Shown here piece after piece: positions 8,722 through 16,544 of a stretch of DNA of 64,000 bases (position 1 is its first letter; every line of letters begins with the position of its first letter). The position numbers were made by a program, and so were the translations under genes. Origin of the DNA: Bacteroidota bacterium (GTDB lineage Bacteria; Bacteroidota; Ignavibacteria; UBA10030; UBA8401); NCBI GenBank assembly GCA_005792285.1, contig SXSI01000047.1, positions 102,058 to 166,057 of the forward strand, in the 5' to 3' direction. Under the pieces are notes generated by a model, which ran no database searches, was not told the origin of the DNA, and saw nothing but the letters and a program-made list of their open reading frames with translations.

Positions 8722-10731
8722 TCAATACTGAATTAACTTTTGAATTGCTTCAGTAATATTTCTTTCTTGCGGAAGTGTAACATCTTCAAGAACTGGTGCG
8801 AATGGAACTGGTGAATCGATTGCTGCAACTCTTGTAATTGGAGCGTCAAGATATTGAAAACATTCTTCAGCAATTGTACTTACAATTTCTGCGCCGAATC
8901 CTGCAGTTCGTGAATCCTCGTGAGCAACAATTACTTTTCCAGTTTTCTTAACAGAATTCAAAACCGTCTCTTTATCCCACGGAATAATTGTTCGCAAATC
9001 AATTACCTCACAACTAATTCCAATTTCTTCCATTTTACGAGCAGCTTCAAGAGAACGCTGAACCAAAAATCCGTAAGTAACAATTGTAATGTCTGTCCCA
9101 ACTTTTTTAATTTTTGCCAAACCAAATGGTAAACAATAATTTTCATCCGGTTCTGGCGATGCCGCAAATTGTTGGCGATATAAACCTTTATGCTCACAAA
9201 ATAAAATTGGATTTTCTTCACGCATTGCAGTCTTTAATAATCCTTTTGCATCTGCAGCATTAGATGGAAAGGCAATCCATATTCCGGGAATATGTGCAAA
9301 AATAGATTCGATGCATTGGCTATGATATAACCCTCCGCGAATATATCCGCCAACTGCAACTCGAACTACCATTGCGCAACTAAAATCGCCATCAGATCTG
9401 TATCGCAAACAAGCGACTTCATCTTTAAATTGCATAAATGCTGGCCAAATGTAATCGCCAAATTGAATTTCAACAACTGGCTTAAATCCTTTTATCGCTA
9501 AACCAACTGCAGTTCCAACAATACTTGCTTCTGCTATTGGTGAATTAAAAACTCTTTTTGTTCCGAAAGTTGTCGACAATCCTTTTGTAGCTGTAAAAAC
9601 TCCACCTTTGCCATCGGCAATATCTTCACCATAAACAATTATTTTTTTATTTCGTTTCATCTCTTCATGTAGCGAATGATTTATTGCATCAACTAGAACA
9701 ACTGACTTGCCAGAATGTTCCGGTTCTAAAAAATTTTCTTTTGGAATTATAATATTTGGAGAATAGATATTTCTCATTACGGTTGAAGGATCTGGTTGCG
9801 GCATCGATTCTGCAACATCAGCAACTTTATCTATATTAGTTTTAATTTCTTTATAAAGTTCATCAAGTTGAATTTCTGTTAAAATTTTATTTTCAATTAA
9901 AATATTTTTTAATTTAGTAACTGGATCCCGTTTTTTGTCTTCAACTAATTCTGATTCAATTCGATATTTTTTCTGATCGTCTGATGATGAATGTGGAAAT
10001 AGACGAACAACATCTGCTTCCAACATTGCTGGTCCATTTCCAGAACGAACCCATTCAACTGCTTCAACAGAAGCATTGTAAGATTCTTCTAAATTTGTAC
10101 CATCATATTTTATACATTTTAAATTTGGATAAGTTGAATATAAATGTGAAACTGAACCACCAGCAACTTGATCTTTTAACGGAACTGAAATTGCATATTT
10201 ATTATTTTGCACCATAAAAATAACTGGAAATTTTGCGCGTGATGACCATGCAACTGCTTCTGTAAATTCTCCTTCACTTGTTGCCCCTTCTCCTGAAGAG
10301 ACATAAACTATTTCATCACTTTGTGCTATTTGAATTCCCATTGCAGTTCCGGCAGCTTGTAAAAATTGTGTTCCTGTTGGACTTGATTGCGCAACAATTC
10401 TTAAATTTTTATTCCCATAATGGGAAGGCATTTGTCTTCCTTTTGAACTTGGACCAGCAGCACGATTCATATTCTCAGTTAATATTTCTTCAACCGTAAC
10501 GCCAAATTGTAGAGAAAATGCGAGATCACGATAATAAGGATAAGCCCAATCAACTCTGGGTTTCATCGCCATTGCAATTGCAACTTGGCACGCTTCATGT
10601 CCCGGACCGCTGATGTGAAAAAGAATTTTACCTTGTTTCAGCAAAATCATTTCTTTCTCATCTATCAAACGAGATAACAACATTGTTCGATAAGCACTAA
10701 CTAATTTTTCATTCGATAATTTCGATTTCAT
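8722..10731 (-). CDS. 2-oxoacid (probably branched-chain) dehydrogenase E1, fused alpha-beta chain
   Basis: 669 aa; E1-alpha region (GPGHEACQVA...SSGEGATSEGEF) followed by E1-beta region (YGEDIADGKGGVF...NSPIAEASIVGTAVGLAIKG) in one ORF. Confidence 0.92.
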   Translation of the reverse strand: MKSKLSNEKLVSAYRTMLLSRLIDEKEMILLKQGKILFHISGPGHEACQVAIAMAMKPRVDWAYPYYRDLAFSLQFGVTVEEILTENMNRAAGPSSKGRQMPSHYGNKNLRIVAQSSPTGTQFLQAAGTAMGIQIAQSDEIVYVSSGEGATSEGEFTEAVAWSSRAKFPVIFMVQNNKYAISVPLKDQVAGGSVSHLYSTYPNLKCIKYDGTNLEESYNASVEAVEWVRSGNGPAMLEADVVRLFPHSSSDDQKKYRIESELVEDKKRDPVTKLKNILIENKILTEIQLDELYKEIKTNIDKVADVAESMPQPDPSTVMRNIYSPNIIIPKENFLEPEHSGKSVVLVDAINHSLHEEMKRNKKIIVYGEDIADGKGGVFTATKGLSTTFGTKRVFNSPIAEASIVGTAVGLAIKGFKPVVEIQFGDYIWPAFMQFKDEVACLRYRSDGDFSCAMVVRVAVGGYIRGGLYHSQCIESIFAHIPGIWIAFPSNAADAKGLLKTAMREENPILFCEHKGLYRQQFAASPEPDENYCLPFGLAKIKKVGTDITIVTYGFLVQRSLEAARKMEEIGISCEVIDLRTIIPWDKETVLNSVKKTGKVIVAHEDSRTAGFGAEIVSTIAEECFQYLDAPITRVAAIDSPVPFAPVLEDVTLPQERNITEAIQKLIQY

Positions 10732-10734
10732 ATT

Positions 10735-11457
10735 CTAATTTTTTATTAATTCACTTTCAGTTTCTAAAATTGAAGAGCCCAATATTTTTATTAATTCTTT
10801 TTTTGAGATGGGAACAATTTCCATATTAAATACTTCTGTAAAATATTTTTTAAATAAATTTATTAATTCTAAATTCGGAATCTCGATTCCAAATTGTTTT
10901 AACGAAGTAACACCTTTGTGAAAAATTCCGCATGGAATAATTCGATCGAAGAAAGTTAAATCGGGAAAATTATTAAATGCAAATCCATGCATTGTAATCC
11001 ATCTGCTGACTTTAACTCCAATCGCAGCAATTTTTTCGTTCTCAAACCAAACTCCGGTATAATCTGAATTTCTTGTTGATTTAATATTTAAAGATGAAAG
11101 TGTACGAATAATTACTTCTTCTAAATTTCTTAAATATTTATGAATGTCTTCTGAATAATCTGAAAGATTTATAATCGGATAACAAACAATTTGTCCGGGA
11201 CCATGATAAGTTATATCACCACCTCTATCAATTTCAAATGTTTCAATTCCCTTTTTATTAAGTTCATCTTCATTTGCAAGAAGATGATTTTGGTTTGAAG
11301 ATTTACCGAATGTATAAACATGTTCATGTTCTGTAAAAATTAAAATATCAGGATTTCTTTTTTGTTGACGAGCCAAATGTAATTGCTTTTGGATTTTCCA
11401 CATTTCTTCAAAGCGAGAATTTCCATAATTAACTGCATATACAAATTTAGGTAACAT
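10735..11457 (-). CDS. lipB: Lipoyl(octanoyl) transferase
   Basis: RGGDITYHGPGQIVCYPI...IGVKVSRWITMHGFAFN...CGIFHKGVTSL. Confidence 0.95.
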   Translation of the reverse strand: MLPKFVYAVNYGNSRFEEMWKIQKQLHLARQQKRNPDILIFTEHEHVYTFGKSSNQNHLLANEDELNKKGIETFEIDRGGDITYHGPGQIVCYPIINLSDYSEDIHKYLRNLEEVIIRTLSSLNIKSTRNSDYTGVWFENEKIAAIGVKVSRWITMHGFAFNNFPDLTFFDRIIPCGIFHKGVTSLKQFGIEIPNLELINLFKKYFTEVFNMEIVPISKKELIKILGSSILETESELIKN

Positions 11458-11463
11458 TATATT

Positions 11464-12855
11464 TTATGAATTCAATCCAATTCCGTAAGCATCCAAAGCG
11501 GCTTCAGCAATTCCTTCGCTCAAAGTTGGATGTGCGTGAATTGATTGATGGAGTTGTTCGGCAGTTGCTTCGAGTGTTCGAGCAGTTACAATTTCTGCAA
11601 TCATTTCAGTTGCTTCTGGACCGACAATATGTGCGCCAAGAATTTCTCCATATTTGGCGTCAATAATTAATTTTACAAATCCTTCAGGTTCATTCATCGC
11701 CAAAGCTTTTCCATGTGAACGGAATGAATATCTTCCAACTTTAATATCAGTCCCTTTTTCGCGAGCCTTTTCTTCGGTCAATCCAACACTTGCAACTTGC
11801 GGCTGACAATATGTACAACCAGGAATATTATTGTAATTAATTAAATGTGGATTTTTACCGGCTATTTTTTCAACGCAAACAATTCCTTCCATCGATGCAA
11901 CGTGAGCTAACCATGGCGCGCCAATTACATCACCAATTGCAAAAATGCTATCAATATTTGTTTTGTAAAATTCGTTTACTTTAATGTGCGACTTTTCTGT
12001 GATTACACCAATTGTTTCCAAACCAAGATTTTCAATATTTCCCTGAACACCAACAGCAACAAGAACTACATTGGTTGTTAATTCTTTTGTTCCATCTTTT
12101 GTTTTTAATTTTACTTTCACTTCATTTCCAGTTTGAACTGATTCAACAGTTGTGTCGGTTAAAATTTCTATTCCCGATTTTTGAAAACTTCTTGTAAGAG
12201 TTTTTGAAACTTCAACATCTTCTATCGGAAGTATTGTTGGTTTCATTTCTACTAATGTAACTTTTGTTCCGTATGAATTGTAGAAATATGCAAACTCTGC
12301 ACCAATCGCTCCAGCTCCCACAATCAACATTCTTTCAGGAGGCGCGTTTAAAATCATTGCTTCAGAACTTGTGATAATTTTATCTCCGTCAACTTTTAAA
12401 TTTGGAAGTTCACGCGATCTTGCACCAGTTGCAATTATAATATTTTTTGCAGTTATCTTATCAGTCTTTCCCGGCTGCGAAACTTCAACAATATTTTTAT
12501 CAATAATTTTTGCAGTTCCAGTTATGTAATCAACTTTATTTTTCTTGAAGAGAAATTCAATTCCCTTTGATGATTTTGTTGAAATATCTCGGCTACGTTT
12601 TACAGCTTTAGTAAAATCAAATTGTAAATTATCAAAACTAAAACCGAAATCATTTGCATGCTTAAAAAGATTGTAAACTTCAGCATTTTTTAATAGTGCT
12701 TTAGTTGGGATACAACCCCAATTCAAACAGATTCCGCCAAGTTTATCTTTTTCTACAACAATAGTTTTTAATCCTAATTGGCTCGCGCGAATTGCAGCGA
12801 TGTAACCTCCCGGTCCTCCACCAATAATTAGTATGTCGTATTCTCTTTCATTCAT
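11464..12855 (-). CDS. lpdA: Dihydrolipoyl dehydrogenase (E3)
   Basis: GGGPGGYIAAIRASQLG, redox-active GGICLNWGCIPTKALL, C-terminal HAHPTLSEGIAEAA. Confidence 0.97.
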   Translation of the reverse strand: MNEREYDILIIGGGPGGYIAAIRASQLGLKTIVVEKDKLGGICLNWGCIPTKALLKNAEVYNLFKHANDFGFSFDNLQFDFTKAVKRSRDISTKSSKGIEFLFKKNKVDYITGTAKIIDKNIVEVSQPGKTDKITAKNIIIATGARSRELPNLKVDGDKIITSSEAMILNAPPERMLIVGAGAIGAEFAYFYNSYGTKVTLVEMKPTILPIEDVEVSKTLTRSFQKSGIEILTDTTVESVQTGNEVKVKLKTKDGTKELTTNVVLVAVGVQGNIENLGLETIGVITEKSHIKVNEFYKTNIDSIFAIGDVIGAPWLAHVASMEGIVCVEKIAGKNPHLINYNNIPGCTYCQPQVASVGLTEEKAREKGTDIKVGRYSFRSHGKALAMNEPEGFVKLIIDAKYGEILGAHIVGPEATEMIAEIVTARTLEATAEQLHQSIHAHPTLSEGIAEAALDAYGIGLNS

Positions 12856-12878
12856 ATATATTCCTAGTTAATAAATTC

Positions 12879-12910
12879 CAAAATTAATTTGAGGATTCAA
12901 AATATCGAAA
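12879..12910 (-). promoter_or_regulatory. Candidate promoter of the lpd-lip-pdh cluster
   Basis: Minus strand TTTC-N20-TAATTTTG: full TAnnTTTG -7, -33 with one mismatch. Confidence 0.4.
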
Positions 12911-12948
12911 CAAGATAGAAAAGTCAACGCGATAGAAGATAATTCTGA

Positions 12949-12981
12949 ATTGGGAGATGTAAGAAGTATTTCATATATTTG
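12949..12981 (+). promoter_or_regulatory. Candidate promoter of the zinc-ribbon gene/rpsU unit
   Basis: ATTG-N21-TATATTTG; full TAnnTTTG -7 about 37 bp upstream of the ATG at 13018. Confidence 0.5.
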
Positions 12982-13017
12982 TTGTAGAAATTTTTTAAAA
13001 TACATTCATTTAAATTA

Positions 13018-13392
13018 ATGGCTAAATCAAAATTTCGAACTATCTATTGTGATAATTGCAGAGCTGAAAAGAAAATGCAAATTCTTAGCGCTGTTGAAGG
13101 TGCAGAAAATAAAGTCTGGCATAAATGTTCACGCTGCAGACATAATTTTTTATTTGACACTTCAATATTTGAACAAAAAGAAAATGAGAGTAAAGAACTA
13201 AATAGAGAAACCTGTGTTGATTATAATCCAACAAAAAGTTATAAAGTTGGATCATCGGTTTATCACGCAGATTGGGATGATATGGGTTTTATAACCGGAA
13301 AAGAAAAACTTTCAAGTGGTCTTCAGTCAATCGTTGTTGATTTTCAAAAAAATGGCAGCAAACGATTAATTGAAAATTTACAAGAAGATTAA
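13018..13392 (+). CDS. Small zinc-ribbon protein with UvrD/PcrA-C-terminal-like (Tudor-like) segment, uncharacterised
   Basis: CDNC-N25ish-CSRC zinc-ribbon pattern; C-terminal YKVGSSVYHADWDDMGFITGKEK...SIVVDFQKNGSKRLIENL resembles UvrD/PcrA C-termini (VGDRVFHxxFGxGxV...VDFxxxGxKxLL) by eye. Confidence 0.75.
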   Translation: MAKSKFRTIYCDNCRAEKKMQILSAVEGAENKVWHKCSRCRHNFLFDTSIFEQKENESKELNRETCVDYNPTKSYKVGSSVYHADWDDMGFITGKEKLSSGLQSIVVDFQKNGSKRLIENLQED

Positions 13393-13403
13393 AAAAATAT
13401 ATT

Positions 13404-13412
13404 AAGGAGGTG
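13404..13412 (+). promoter_or_regulatory. Strong Shine-Dalgarno of rpsU
   Basis: AAGGAGGTG, 9-nt match to the canonical anti-SD complement, 5 nt before the TTG start at 13418. Confidence 0.85.
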
Positions 13413-13417
13413 TTAGC

Positions 13418-13618
13418 TTGGTTGGTATTATTATAACAGAAAACGAATCGATTGATAAAGCGATACGACGATTCAAAAAGAAATACGAAAGATCTGGGAT
13501 ACTAAAGGAATTCAAAAAACGAACTTCTTTTGTAAAACCATCTGTTCAAAGACGAATGGATAAAATTAAGGCTATTCGCAGGGACCAGCGAACATTGCTC
13601 GAAGAAAAATTGATATAA
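13418..13618 (+). CDS. rpsU: 30S ribosomal protein S21 (TTG start)
   Basis: MVGIIITENESIDKAIRRFKKKYERSGILKEFKKRTSFVKPSVQRRMDKIKA. Confidence 0.96.
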   Translation: MVGIIITENESIDKAIRRFKKKYERSGILKEFKKRTSFVKPSVQRRMDKIKAIRRDQRTLLEEKLI

Positions 13619-13640
13619 CATATCCTTTGCAGTAATTCTG

Positions 13641-13680
13641 AATCCGTTTTGAAGAAATTTAAAACGGATTTTTTATTTTA
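13641..13680 (+). terminator. Rho-independent terminator after rpsU
   Basis: AATCCGTTTT-GAAGAAATTT-AAAACGGATT then TTTTATTTTA; 10-bp perfect stem. Confidence 0.88.
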
Positions 13681-13683
13681 TAA

Positions 13684-14889
13684 CTAATTTGTATTGGCTT
13701 TCAATACTCGCATAAAATTCCCACCAAGTATTTTACTTACATCGTTTTTAGAATAACCCCTTAAAAATAATTCACGAGTTAAATTTGGTAGAAATGTTAC
13801 ATCATCCATTTCTTGCGGTAAAGCCTCAACTCCATCAAAATCAGATCCAATTCCAACATGATCAACTCCAACTAGTTTTGCAATGTAATCGAAGTGATCA
13901 ACAAGTTTTGAAAGTGGTGGTCTTATTGGTTCAATGAATGGAGAAAGATATTTTTCAATTGCCAACGTAATATCATCCGGATGAAGTGGTAAAGTTTTTA
14001 GCGAATCAATTGCTGCTTTATGAAATCGAGCAATCGAATCGGATTTTGGTCGAAATGTGCTATCAATAAATCCGGCATAAAAATTAATGAATACAACTCC
14101 ATTATTTTTTGCAATATTTTTTAATTGATAATCCTTTAAATTTCTAAACGCAGGAGTGAGTTTATATACACAAGAATGAGACGCAATTACCGGCTTTGTA
14201 GTTAATGAAAGTACATCATCCACAGTTTTTTGGCCAACATGTGAGATGTCAATTATTATTCCAAGTTGATTCATTCGTTTTACAATTTCTTTTCCTTTTT
14301 CATTCAAGCCTTTAAATTGTAAAACTGTATCAATTCGAGATTCTTCGCGTGCAGAAGTTGCCCATGGAGTATTTAAATTCCAAGTTAACGTCATATATCT
14401 CATTCCCTTGTTGAACAAAGTATCGAGATAATTAATATTATCTAAAATAGGATAACCACCTTCAACTCCAATTAAAGCTGCAAGTTTTTTTTGATTTATT
14501 AATTTTTGTACATCATTGAAATTTAAAGCAAGTCCAATTTTTTGTGGGTTTCTTTTTATTAATGAATTTAGAGAATCAATCATAGCAGTTGCTCTTTTAT
14601 AAGAATGATCTTTACCATTTACATTTAAAAATGAAGGAGCAACCCAAACCGAAAAAAATTGTACATCGACTCCCCCTTCTTTAAATCTAATTAAATCTGA
14701 ATGACCTTTTGTAGTTCTACCTGAAAGATCTTCACCTTCAACCGCTCGCATTAAAACATCATTATGTGTGTCCGCAACTATCGATTCGAAATGGAATTTT
14801 CGATAATCAGTTTGAGAAAAAAGATTTAAAGGTACTAAAATAAAAAAAAGCAAAAGTTGTAAGTTTTTGCTTTTCATTTTGGATAACAA
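13684..14889 (-). CDS. Membrane dipeptidase (renal dipeptidase family, peptidase M19), secreted
   Basis: Signal peptide; VADTHNDVLMRAVEGEDLSGR; LIGVEGG; DISHVGQKT; IASHS; HVGIGSDFDGV. Confidence 0.92.
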   Translation of the reverse strand: MLSKMKSKNLQLLLFFILVPLNLFSQTDYRKFHFESIVADTHNDVLMRAVEGEDLSGRTTKGHSDLIRFKEGGVDVQFFSVWVAPSFLNVNGKDHSYKRATAMIDSLNSLIKRNPQKIGLALNFNDVQKLINQKKLAALIGVEGGYPILDNINYLDTLFNKGMRYMTLTWNLNTPWATSAREESRIDTVLQFKGLNEKGKEIVKRMNQLGIIIDISHVGQKTVDDVLSLTTKPVIASHSCVYKLTPAFRNLKDYQLKNIAKNNGVVFINFYAGFIDSTFRPKSDSIARFHKAAIDSLKTLPLHPDDITLAIEKYLSPFIEPIRPPLSKLVDHFDYIAKLVGVDHVGIGSDFDGVEALPQEMDDVTFLPNLTRELFLRGYSKNDVSKILGGNFMRVLKANTN

Positions 14890-14909
14890 TTTGTAACTAT
14901 TTATATAAA

Positions 14910-15104
14910 TTACTTTAAAACAGCTGTATCAGTTTGGTTTTTCATTTCTTGAATTTCAATTCTAATTTCTTGGGCTTTTTTCTTTAATTCACCCATACAT
15001 TTACGTACTCTGGTACCGGCTGCTTTATTTCCTTTTTCATAAAATTTAACAAAGTCTGGTTCGAATGACTGTACAAGTACTACTAATTCTGAAAATTTAC
15101 TCAT
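14910..15104 (-). CDS. Histone H1-like (Hc1 family) small protein
   Basis: 64 aa; FVKFYEKGNKAAGTRVRKCMGELKKKAQEIRIEI matches the (EKGNKAAGxRxRK) pattern of Bacteroidota Hc1-type proteins. Confidence 0.75.
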   Translation of the reverse strand: MSKFSELVVLVQSFEPDFVKFYEKGNKAAGTRVRKCMGELKKKAQEIRIEIQEMKNQTDTAVLK

Positions 15105-15109
15105 TACTT

Positions 15110-15937
15110 TTAACTCCTTTTATTTATTGTGAATAATTGTGTCCAATTATAAAAAAATATTAATACAAGTAAAAGAAATAAAAATATTATTCCTTCAACC
15201 ATAAAAATAGAATTCTTTGTAATAAAATAAGAATTGCCATCATAAATAATTGAAGTGCTGATAATTTGTGAAAAGGAAACAATTCCAACTCTGAGACTAT
15301 ATGATTCCCAAATAGTTCCAAATTTGGATACAATTAAAGTTGCTATAATCCCTGAAAAGAAATAATAACTTGCAAGTAAACTAATATTACTCCAAATAAT
15401 ATTAGTTTCTTTTAATATTTGTAGAATAAATTCATCGCTATAATAAAGTGTGAATAATAAATTAGGAATTATGAAAGCAGCAATATTTCCAGATTTAGTA
15501 AATTCACTTAGAATAATTCCTCTAAATATAATTTCTTCAATCAAAATTATCGTAATAGAAAATAACCAGATTGCTGGAAAATCAAAAATAATCCCAAAAA
15601 CAAATAACGTAAAATCCTTTATTTCGCCAGTTTGTATTTCTCCAAAAATTATTCCAATTAACAATAAAAGAAAACTTGCAATAAGTGGGATAATGAGATA
15701 GACAATTACATTTTTTAAATTGAAATTTTTAAGATTTGAGACTACAAACTCTTTTAATGAAGAAAGTCTACTACTATAGATAAGTAAAATAAAAATTAAA
15801 AATAAAATAATCTTCCAACTGAATTGGAATTCCCAAAGAAATATATTTGTCGAAATATTCTGAAAAGCTAAAACTACTCCGAATAAAGCAATAAAAAATG
15901 TGATTAAAGTCAGTTTAAGAATTAAACTAATTTTCAT
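15110..15937 (-). CDS. CPBP (CAAX protease/bacteriocin-processing)-like integral membrane protein, degenerate motifs
   Basis: Multiple TM segments; motif 1 EEIIFRG present; later His-containing motifs not evident. Confidence 0.7.
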   Translation of the reverse strand: MKISLILKLTLITFFIALFGVVLAFQNISTNIFLWEFQFSWKIILFLIFILLIYSSRLSSLKEFVVSNLKNFNLKNVIVYLIIPLIASFLLLLIGIIFGEIQTGEIKDFTLFVFGIIFDFPAIWLFSITIILIEEIIFRGIILSEFTKSGNIAAFIIPNLLFTLYYSDEFILQILKETNIIWSNISLLASYYFFSGIIATLIVSKFGTIWESYSLRVGIVSFSQIISTSIIYDGNSYFITKNSIFMVEGIIFLFLLLVLIFFYNWTQLFTINKRS

Positions 15938-15946
15938 ACTTTTAAT

Positions 15947-15963
15947 ACGACTTAACTAGTCCT
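15947..15963. promoter_or_regulatory. Operator-like imperfect palindrome 1 upstream of feoA
   Basis: ACGACTTAACTAGTCCT; 14/17 identical to palindrome at 16000-16016, 53 bp apart. Confidence 0.55.
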
Positions 15964-15964
15964 A

Positions 15965-15996
15965 TTTGGAATATCATAATACATTCACTATTTTTA
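15965..15996 (+). promoter_or_regulatory. Candidate feo promoter
   Basis: TTTG-N20-TATTTTTA (TTTG perfect; TAnnTTTG with one mismatch), located between the two palindromes. Confidence 0.6.
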
Positions 15997-15999
15997 TAT

Positions 16000-16016
16000 A
16001 CGACTAAATTAGTCGT
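16000..16016. promoter_or_regulatory. Operator-like perfect palindrome 2 upstream of feoA
   Basis: ACGACTAA-A-TTAGTCGT, 8-bp perfect arms, directly after the -7 element. Confidence 0.7.
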
Positions 16017-16031
16017 GTATAGATAATTCAT

Positions 16032-16532
16032 ATGAGCAATTATAAAACAAACGATTGTAAGATGAAAGATGCGCAAACTCTTTCACTTTCGCAAGTTCCT
16101 TCTGGAACGAGAGTTCGCATTGAGAGTTTAACTTCAGACCAAAATATTTGTAATCGCCTTCGCGAACTTGGTTTTTGTGAAGAAGCCGAAATCAGATGTT
16201 TAACTTCCGGTGAGAGTAATATTGTTTGTGAAGTTTGTAATACAAGAATTGTTTTAAATACTGAAGTCGCAGACAAAATACTAGTTACTCCAATTAAGCA
16301 GGAATTAATTCCACTTCTTGAACTTCCACTTTTTACAAAAGCAAAAGTAAATAAATTATTAAAAATAGATCCTTCCTTGAAAGCTCGATTAATGGAAATG
16401 GGAATTACAAAAGGAACGGAAGTTGAAATAATTCGATTTGCACCATTGGGAGATCCAATTGAAATAACTTTACGAGGTTATCGTTTATCGCTTAGAAAAT
16501 CAGAAGCTGAAGCAATTTTAGTTTCATTGTAA
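16032..16532 (+). CDS. feoA: Ferrous iron transport protein A, two FeoA domains in tandem
   Basis: Two FeoA/SH3-like repeats: SLSQVPSGTRVRIESL...RLRELGFCEEAEIRCL and KLLKIDPSLKARLMEMGITKGTEVEIIRFAPLGDPIEITLRGYRLSLRKSEAEAI. Confidence 0.9.
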   Translation: MSNYKTNDCKMKDAQTLSLSQVPSGTRVRIESLTSDQNICNRLRELGFCEEAEIRCLTSGESNIVCEVCNTRIVLNTEVADKILVTPIKQELIPLLELPLFTKAKVNKLLKIDPSLKARLMEMGITKGTEVEIIRFAPLGDPIEITLRGYRLSLRKSEAEAILVSL

Positions 16533-16544
16533 GAAAATATTTAA

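Noticed and set aside
9003-9221. 72-aa minus-strand ORF inside the fused E1 gene in another frame
   Set aside because: Contained in a certain CDS, Lys/Leu-rich frame-shifted translation without family features.
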